NCBI GenBank assembly: GCA_008638375.1
Contig: CM018033.1
Span: 17,264,017-17,328,016, forward strand
Length of the DNA: 64,000 nucleotides
Direction: 5' to 3'
Source: Nyssa sinensis
Taxonomy: Eukaryota > Streptophyta > Magnoliopsida > Cornales > Nyssaceae
The notes below the pieces were generated by a model. That model was not told the DNA's origin. It worked only from the letters and a program-made list of their open reading frames with translations, and made no database searches. Below, in pieces: positions 57,505 through 64,000 of the stretch; positions within the stretch are counted from its first letter, which is position 1, and each line of letters opens with the position of its first letter. The translations under genes were made by a program, and so were the position numbers.

Positions 57505-58012
57505 TTTTCTTTCTTTATGGACGCGCCTTGCATCAATCATGCAATTTTTTTTGTGCGACTTCCAAAATTAATTTAGTAGCTACAACTATAAATAGAGAAT
57601 CCTAGAACAGTTCTATACAGACAACTACAGAGAGTCTTTCACATCTGTTCGAATTCATATAAGTGGCTACAACTATAAATACAAAATCCCAAAACAGTTC
57701 TATATAGACAATTATAGAGAGCCTTTCACATCTGTGTGAGTTCATATCAATTATGTATTAGAAAGTACTTTTAGAGTTTTCCAAAGTTCTATTCTTGTTT
57801 ATGTCTATTGGTTCTTATTACTGCATTCCATTGAAAAAAGATCACTGATTTCTAAGGCTGTTCCTGAGACCTTCTGCACTGAGATACATTCTTTGAGGGA
57901 CGGAAACTACTCTTAAGGACAATGTCTTGCACACGCCTCCACTAAATTGATAACTTCATTCTTCTCTGTATTCTGTTTTTGCAACATCTATTATACTATT
58001 TTCTGAACAACA
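57505..58012 (+). repeat. Copia-2 3' LTR with duplicated promoter segment
   Basis: Like the 5' LTR, but an 87-bp segment holding the TATA box is present twice (57575-57660 and 57662-57748). Ends CTGAACAACA at 58012. Confidence 0.7.
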
Positions 58013-59030
58013 TATCCCTTTCTCAATTTAGTGTTTCTAAAAGTACATTATTGACTTTCATATGCTTTTGATGGATTTTTTGAGGTGCTTCAAATATGAA
58101 AGTGAAAACAACAATAAAGCAATACTTCGTTTCTCAATCTTTGTGGTACCCATTAATGAGTCGCAAGCTTCCATGCATTTTGGAGTTTGGATTGACCATT
58201 ATGTGTCATTGTGTCCTCTCGATAACACTTTATTATATGTGTTACAGTCTACTAAAAAATGTAAGTCATAGCACACATGACATGATTGCACTAAAAGAAT
58301 ACTGTGAGTGTGCCAGTCACATTGAAGAATTTTCCCATTTTAAAGGCTACCATTCCCCAAGACATAGGCGTTGACTTTGTGGACATCCACCACCTATTTT
58401 TTAGAGCATTATAGTATAAATATTAAATGAAAAATTTCATATTAATATTAAAAAATAAAAAATAAAAACCTTAGTTAGAGTTGTTGTTTCAGATCTCTAA
58501 TTGTGTCTTGAATCGGCCCTAATGCCACAGGTCAAGTAATAAAAAATTGTTTATTAATTTTTAAATTCTAAAAAATTTTCTTAGAGTACATTATATATCT
58601 ATTCTAGGGTTGAGAAAACATGATCCACATTCTTGCACTAAGCAACAAAACACTATATTCTATTAAAACCAAATAACCAAACAAAGTCTCACACAAACCT
58701 ATTATGGCAGCCAATATCAAACGACTACTCTCTACCTTAACTATACCACCACACCTCTTTGTTATAGCCTCTACCACTCTCTACTTTCTGTGGCTGTTAC
58801 TACTCAAGGTTCAATCTAATTTTTTTATAGCATCCATTATGTTAATTTACTGACTATACCTAATGTGACAAAGATTTACATACATATAATAAATTAATTC
58901 TAATCATATATGAAATAAGACTCTTAATTTCTTTTGAAAGTAAACTCCTTCATGTTAATTTTACTCTAATTAATACATCTAATAATACTACTATAGGTTC
59001 CTCATCAACATCAACACAACTCAAAGTTGT
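58013..59030. other. Unassigned AT-rich region
   Basis: The overlapping frames at 58062-58374 show no recognisable domain. An A/T-rich stretch at 58380-58600 may be another small insertion. No host gene seen. Confidence 0.4.
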
Positions 59031-59952
59031 GATTGATAAGTGATTTCAGAGCCAATACTATGCGATCATAAGTCCAACTATTCTTTAGTCCCTAAACTTA
59101 GCACTCGTTGAGAATAGGCCTAGGTATTGGTCAAGCTAATCTTAATTCCCAAACTTAGTAGTATTCCATCAGGATCCAGTCAAAACACCCTGAGTTCCTA
59201 GACTCGATGGAGTCTCTTAAGAAATAGTTCCCTTCAAGGAACTCTTTGCTCTTTCCCTATAGGGATGCCTTAAGGTTTAGGGTTAAGCCTTCGAGAAACT
59301 CTTCTAAAAGTCTAACATGCAGCTATAGTACCAAGAATTATCATAGACCCTTTTACTCAAGATACTCAGGGTTTTGTGGCTTGCAGGTTAAAATACAAGG
59401 AACACACAAGGTGTTCATTGCATGACTTATACGTGGGAACACCCAGGGTCTTTCTAGAAAGAGAGATTCAACTCAGATTCCATGATTCTTCTATTTATTT
59501 TTTATCTCATAACTACCTTCTATTTTAGACTCTAGCACCCATGTGGGAAATTTGTTAGGGGTTATATCATACCCTAACAAACTCACGTGCTGGGACTACT
59601 ATAAATAGCCCACTCACATCACTGTAAACGGTAATGACTACTATCACATTCTCTGTGTGAATAGTATAATCCTTGTTATTTCAAGTAAACCCTAGATCTA
59701 GAGAGTACATAAAACTAGAGTTGAGGTCATTAGGCAGACAACACAATCGATCAGAACCTATTCTAGCCTCTACTCTCATGGAATCTCTCTCGACTAGATT
59801 GCTTATATTTTTCTTTTTTTACCATTTCACTCTGGTATCCGTGGCTATTTAACAAAGAATACTCACTCCCTCTCCCCTTCTCTCTCTTTCCTTCTTCTTC
59901 TTTTCTTCTAGATCCGATCAACCATTTGTCATATCCATCTCTATTGTAAACA
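59030..59952 (+). repeat. 5' LTR of the Tat/Ogre-like element (start uncertain)
   Basis: Ends TTGTAAACA just before the primer site. Contains a TATA box (59599-59608). The start was placed only roughly. Confidence 0.55.
59599..59608 (+). promoter_or_regulatory. TATA box of the Tat/Ogre-like LTR
   Basis: CTATAAATAG about 350 bp before the LTR end. Confidence 0.6.
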
Positions 59953-59954
59953 TT

Positions 59955-59974
59955 TTTGGTGACTCCACTAGGGA
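59955..59974 (+). other. Primer-binding site of the Tat/Ogre-like element
   Basis: TTTGGTGACTCCACTAGGGA, close to the TTGGCGACTCYGCTGGGGA primer-site text of Ogre/Tat elements (Arg-tRNA type), three bases after the LTR. Confidence 0.65.
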
Positions 59975-59990
59975 GTGAGATCTTCCAAAA

Positions 59991-61130
59991 ATGGCTTCTC
60001 AACCAAGGAATGGTGGTACTCCAAGGGAAGTACCTGAAGGTGGAGTTGTATCCTTTGAAGCCACACTTGCTATGCATCCCGATGTTCAAAATCCCGAACC
60101 CTAAGTCCTTGATTCCTACCCAAGCTGTAGCAAATTTGGTTAATTCAATAACGGAACTCAGAAGAAACCAATAGATTATGTTCTCGGCTTTGTTTAGACA
60201 AAGAGCTCGCCCACATACCCAGGCCTCATAAAATTAGGCTCCTAAATAGCAACCATAGCGCCCCAGACAATAGTAAGAGTCCCGAAAGTTATCCTAACCA
60301 TTCAAAGAGCCGCCTACATAGCAACTAACAACAGGGAAACTCTTGAGGGACCATCCATTGTGTTGCCCCAACCGATTCCCACTCTGGTCACTCCTACACA
60401 AGTCATCCCTTGTTCGACTTTAAAACAACCCATCCAACTTACCTGAGAGGATGTGTAGAGAGAGATTCAGACTCTCTTATTACAACACAAGCAAAACTTA
60501 CCATCAACTGACTTCTCTCCCAATTACTCACATGAAGTTTCCTTGCTACCATACTCGAAAGGGTACCACCCTTCCAAGTTCTCCAAGTTTGATGGAAAGA
60601 GTGGCAGTTCTTGTGAACATGTCCATCAATTCATAGAATCACTCAATCATTTTGGTAATGATCTAAACTTAAGACTCAAAGAGTTTTCTAAGACCCTAAT
60701 TGACCGAGCTTACACTTGGTATCTTGGCCTTCCTTTAAACTCTGTTCATAACTAGCAAGAAATGGTCTACAAATTCCACACCAAATTCTTCCATGTCGAG
60801 GAAAGAATCACTCAACTAGATCCAGCCAAATTCAATCAAAAGCCAACAGAACCCTTATGTGATTTTGTAAGGAAATTTTGAGACAATGCTTGAAACTATT
60901 ACGAAACAATGACCGAGAAGGAGTTGGTAAAGCTTTACATTGATGGAATGCTATCCAAATACAAAGTGTACTTAGTTAACTTGAAAATTAAAACATTCTC
61001 TAGGTTAGCAGAATCAGTCTGATTGACAACCAATGCATTAGAAGTTAATGATGTCCCTAAAGTTCTGATAAGAGGATTTCGTCAAGGACTCTCTGCTCTG
61101 GCTATCGAGGAAAAAGGGCACTTATTAAAA
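59991..61130 (+). pseudogene. Gag of the Tat/Ogre-like element (broken)
   Basis: Starts MASQPRNGGTPREVPEGG. After several stops the Retrotrans_gag core reads well from about 60540: HPSKFSKFDGKSGSSCEHVH, RLKEFSKTLIDRAYTWYLGL, MVYKFHTKFFHVEERITQLD, KFNQKPTEPLCDFVRKF and EKELVKLYIDGML. About eight in-frame stops. Confidence 0.8.
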
Positions 61131-61739
61131 TAATGCGCGAAAACCCTCCTCCTGAGTTCCTTTGTGAACTAAAGGAAGTTTGCACACTTTTGAAGAACTA
61201 GATCAAAGATAAGAAAATGGATTTCCTAACTCCGAAGAAGAATCCTTCATCTCAAGATAAATAGAGTCCCAGATACTGTCCATACCATCAAATAACCTCT
61301 GACTCTCTGAACGTTGTTGGACGATGAGAAAGATCTTCTAAAAAAGGCTCAAAGCAAACCAAATCCAATTAGTCAATCCCACGATCAAGGAGGACCCACT
61401 CCCGATACACACTAAAGTGCAAAATAGGGAAATTGTTCAAATGGTCTCTTTTTACAAAGACATAGAGTTAGAAAACAGAATAAGATATGTCTCGGAAGAA
61501 TTTAATCACCAAATAATAGTTATCTCCGATGACCAAGCTTACAAACTGAAAGAAACCATGAAGTTTCGATGGTTCTTTGACCAGATGGGCTTTAGTGAAA
61601 GATCATATGTGGAAGCCACAAAAGCTGTTCTATAAATACCTATTAACAATAAAGAGAGTTGCACAACAATTGATGGATCCCTCTGACGAACACTAAAAGA
61701 TTCCACCACTACCATCTCTTTCTCAAACAAAGATAAGGT
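61131..61739 (+). pseudogene. Gag-protease linker of the Tat/Ogre-like element
   Basis: Contains a 72-residue open stretch (61417-61635) reading YKDIELENRIRYVSEEFN then FRWFFDQMGFSERSYVEATK. Likely the C-terminal part of Gag or the linker before protease; no motif recognised. Confidence 0.35.
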
Positions 61740-62212
61740 ATTTCCCTACAACCATAATAGACCTATTTACATTCCAATCATTATCAATGGAGTAGAATTC
61801 CCCCAAGAATTTCTTAACGGAGGGGTATCAATCAACATAATGCCACTGAATGTTTTTCATGCTCTAGGTTTGACAAAGTAAGAATTAACTAGGCTGTAAT
61901 TTTCCATCACTAGGTTTGGAAGCCATAGGTAGAAAAACCTAAGCTGCATCACCACTTTCTTAGAGGTTGGGCCGAACAAATGTCATACCAAATTCCACAT
62001 AATCGAAGCAGACACTACCTATCATGTATTGCTATAGAGGACGTGGCTGCACTAATTTTCCATGATCCCCTCTACGTACCATCAATGTGCCAAAGGAATT
62101 TTCAACCATAAAGTGGTCACCATTAGAGGATGTGCCTGCCCTTTTGCCAAAAGTGAGGCTCACTATACTAACACAATCTTTTATAAAGAATACGCAGATG
62201 CTCGAAATGATA
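61740..62212 (+). pseudogene. Protease of the Tat/Ogre-like element (broken)
   Basis: Reads NRPIYIPIIINGVEFPQEFL then NGGVSINIMPLNVFHALGL; the catalytic D-G-G-S-x-x-N motif has Asp replaced by Asn and an extra Val. Further on, KCHTKFHIIEADTTYHVLL and an RTWLH / MIPSTYHQ block match the end of the retropepsin-like domain (G-R-P-W-I-H ... P-S-S-L-H-Q). Stops present. It resumes after the hAT-like insertion as pol linker text. Confidence 0.7.
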
Positions 62213-62220
62213 ACTTATAG

Positions 62221-63349
62221 GGACCCAAAAATAGGGCTGCAACTCAGTCGGGTCAGGTCGGGCTTGAGGTCTATCCAAGCCTAGCCTGTGATGTGGGCTA
62301 GTCAACCCGAACCTAGTCCGAGCCTGAGTTACTTTCAAGAGTATTGGGTTTTTTTGGGTTGCCCGAATTAGGCCAATTTCAATGAGAAATTTCTCTATGA
62401 TGTTCTTTTAATGATTTAATCTAATATTCTCCAATAAGTGATAGATCATAATTGAATAAATAAATTAAAAATAGATGTAAATTAGAATTTGATATCTTAA
62501 ACAGTAGAATGCTAACCAAAAATAATAGTAAACATTAAACAAAGAACAAAAAGTAACAAAAATAAAATAGACAAGATAAAAAAATCAAGCTTAAATCTTT
62601 TAAATGTCTTGGAAAAATCAACACAGTATTCCATAGACATGCTATATATTATATATATAGGCATATACATAAGTGTATAAAGAGACAAGAAGACAATGAT
62701 AAAGAAAAGACAAAAACAAAAATAAAGAGAAAGAGATTGTAAACATATCAATGATGGCAGAAATTGAAGGTTTGATGTTGTATTTCTCAGCAATGAGAGA
62801 TGATTGGAGAAAGGGAGATGGTCGGAGCTCGAGAGATGGTCGGAGCTTGGGCGATGGTCGGAGAAGAAAGAGAATGAAGCTGCAACACAAATGGCGCTCG
62901 GTTAGATTTGATGATGACATAGACGCACAATTGGAGAAAGAGAGATGGTCGAAGCTCAGGCGATGACTGAAGAAGAGAGAGAATGAAGCTATAACACAAA
63001 CGGTGCTCAGTAGGATTTGACGGCAACACAGACGTACTAAAGGTATGAGAGACTGAATGAGATAATGAAACTCCAACCCTAAAACATATGCTTATATAAC
63101 AATTGAATCAATGGCTATGATCTATTTGAAACTTTTATCCAACGATTGTTATTAAATAACATTATAAAATATATGTGCAATTTAAGTTCGGGTTTGGCTT
63201 GGGTACCCGAAGGCCTTGCCCAAGCCCAGCCCGAATTCAATTCGGGCTACCTTTTTTAGGCCCAAGCCCGTCCCAAATTTTCTAAAATATTGACCAAACT
63301 GGTAAATTTTTAGACTGGGCTCGGGTTGGCCCGCTCGAGTTGCAGCCGT
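62221..63349. mobile_element. hAT-like (Ac-type ends) non-autonomous element, duplication ACTTATAG
   Basis: Inverted ends TAGGGCTGCAACTC (62232) and GAGTTGCAGCCGTA (63337-63350) match at about 13 of 14 positions, followed inside by GGGTCGGG-type subterminal repeats (GTCGGGTCAGGTCGGGCTTG at 62248; its inverse near 63180-63330). ACTTATAG stands at 62213-62220 and 63350-63357, the 8-bp duplication of hAT elements, though eleven extra bases lie between the left duplication and the inverted repeat. The interior has GATGGTCGGAGCTC-type direct repeats at 62815-63000. No transposase. Confidence 0.72.
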
Positions 63350-63700
63350 ACTTATAGAAAGAAAGAGAAAAAGAAAAGGAAAAGGAAACTAAGAAGTCCA
63401 ACGAGTCCATATGCCCAATGGGAACATAGTTTATCAATTATGACGATTAAGGGGGTCTTCCCTATCGGAAAGGGAGGCCCTTATGTCTCAATGTTATACC
63501 ATAAAAATAGAGCCGATCATGGTTGAAGAACCCAAAAAGGCCTATAAATGCTTCCAAGATGGCCCAATGCCTTAATAACAAGAACTTGAAGAAATAAACT
63601 TATCCTTAGAAGAAGAAGTTCACCAACCGGTGTTCATATGTAAAGAACTTAGTACCAAAAAGAAACAAGATTTGGTTGCTTTATTCAAAGAGTTTCTAAT
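63350..63700 (+). pseudogene. Pol linker of the Tat/Ogre-like element
   Basis: After the hAT-like insert, LSLEEEVHQPVFICKELS then KKKQDLVALFKEF match the usual text before the reverse transcriptase. Broken upstream of that. Confidence 0.55.
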
Positions 63701-64000
63701 ATTTTCACTTGGAAATATGATGAAATTTGAGGGATTGATATGAATGTAACTGTCCACAAACTTAGCACAACATAAGCAAAAAACCCAGTCAAGCAAGCTC
63801 CACGAACCTTTTGACCAGAACTCGAGTTGTAAATCAAAGCTGAAATTCAAAAGTTGCTCGATGTGGGCCTTATCAGGGCAATTCATCATCATACATGGCT
63901 ATCTAGTATGGTTCTAGTAAGGAAGCGAGTAGGTCAACTAAGAGTCTGCATCGAATTTCACGATCTGAACAAAGCGTGCCAAAAAGATGACTTCCCATTA
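63701..64000 (+). pseudogene. Reverse transcriptase start of the Tat/Ogre-like element (partial)
   Basis: Reads FTWKYDEI, then NPVKQAPRTF, IKAEIQKLLDVGLIRAIHH, WLSSMVLVRKRVGQLRVCIE and FHDLNKACQKDDFPL, the first blocks of a gypsy reverse transcriptase. Four in-frame stops. Runs off the right edge before the catalytic YVDD block. Confidence 0.88.

Larger units (their letters stand above)
50727..58012 (+). mobile_element. Copia-2, Ty1/copia element with both LTRs, heavily decayed
   Basis: Two similar LTRs (50727-51168 and about 57505-58012) flank gag start (51191), then LTR-G (51969-55406), then gag end/protease (55590-55900) and RNase H end (56660-57110). Integrase and most of the reverse transcriptase are missing, so the element has an internal deletion between about 56000 and 56650. 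The wording around the protease matches Copia-1. Confidence 0.78.
59030..64000 (+). mobile_element. Tat/Ogre-like Ty3/gypsy element, 5' half
   Basis: LTR ending at 59952, primer site, gag (59991 to about 61130), protease (about 61740-62130), hAT-like insertion (62221-63349), then the start of the reverse transcriptase running off the right edge. The order and the C-D-F-x-D-L-N-K-A-C-type RT text fit the Tat/Athila branch. Stops in every gene; dead. Confidence 0.8.

Noticed and set aside
62642..63076. Frames of 71-144 residues in the hAT-like insert
   Set aside because: They arise from GATGGTCGGAGC-type direct repeats and A/G-rich DNA; open on both strands, no domain.
1..64000. CRISPR arrays, rRNA genes, bacterial operons
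   Set aside because: None seen. The only regular repeats are the 161-bp satellite, microsatellites and LTR-internal tandem repeats.

Overview
The window looks like plant nuclear DNA: AT-rich, with no operons and no confident single-copy host gene, and built almost entirely from transposable elements nested in one another. Lineages recognised from protein motifs and element ends are Ty1/copia (two related copies), several Ty3/gypsy types (including a Tat/Ogre-like one), an En/Spm (CACTA) DNA transposon, a LINE fragment, hAT-like non-autonomous elements and a tRNA-type SINE. All reading was by eye; no alignment or database search was run, so family names rest on remembered motif patterns.

Layout. 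1-6190: a minus-strand copia element (Copia-1), cut by a 4.35-kb solo LTR (LTR-A, 683-5032, 5-bp target duplication). 6191-13940: two copies of a roughly 4-kb non-coding block in tandem; comparing them exposes a SINE, a 344-bp insertion and a gypsy LTR piece as later arrivals. 13940-18229: a possible Mutator-like element and a 1.25-kb AT-rich tandem duplication. 18230-34373: the 3' end of a gypsy element whose integrase is split by a 15.3-kb CACTA element (18714-34045, TCT duplication). That CACTA carries a TNP2-type transposase gene, a second Ptta/En/Spm-type gene, a 161-bp satellite array and subterminal GCGACG-type repeats, and was itself invaded by a 3.6-kb solo LTR (LTR-F) and a LINE fragment. 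34374-37959: a 5'-truncated giant LTR (LTR-B). 37960-49348: a minus-strand gypsy element with a Transposase_28-type protein, carrying solo LTR-C and solo LTR-E, with solo LTR-D nested inside E. 49613-50380: a decayed hAT element. 50727-58012: Copia-2 with both LTRs, invaded by solo LTR-G. 59030-64000: the 5' half of a Tat/Ogre-like gypsy element with a hAT-like insert.

The most unusual signal is a set of very large (2.1-4.4 kb) solo LTRs, seven copies in one window, with almost no internal retrotransposon sequence anywhere. Five of the seven carry one or two tRNA-like modules (A-box and B-box 41-43 bp apart, always in LTR-sense orientation, just after an AT-rich/(TA)n tract). LTR-A also carries an antisense two-exon reading frame with in-frame GT-AG splice signals, and a 26-bp perfect palindrome. 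Six of the LTRs have matching 5-bp target duplications, which allows an insertion order to be read directly: Transposase_28 gypsy < LTR-E < LTR-D, and gypsy-1 < CACTA < LTR-F.
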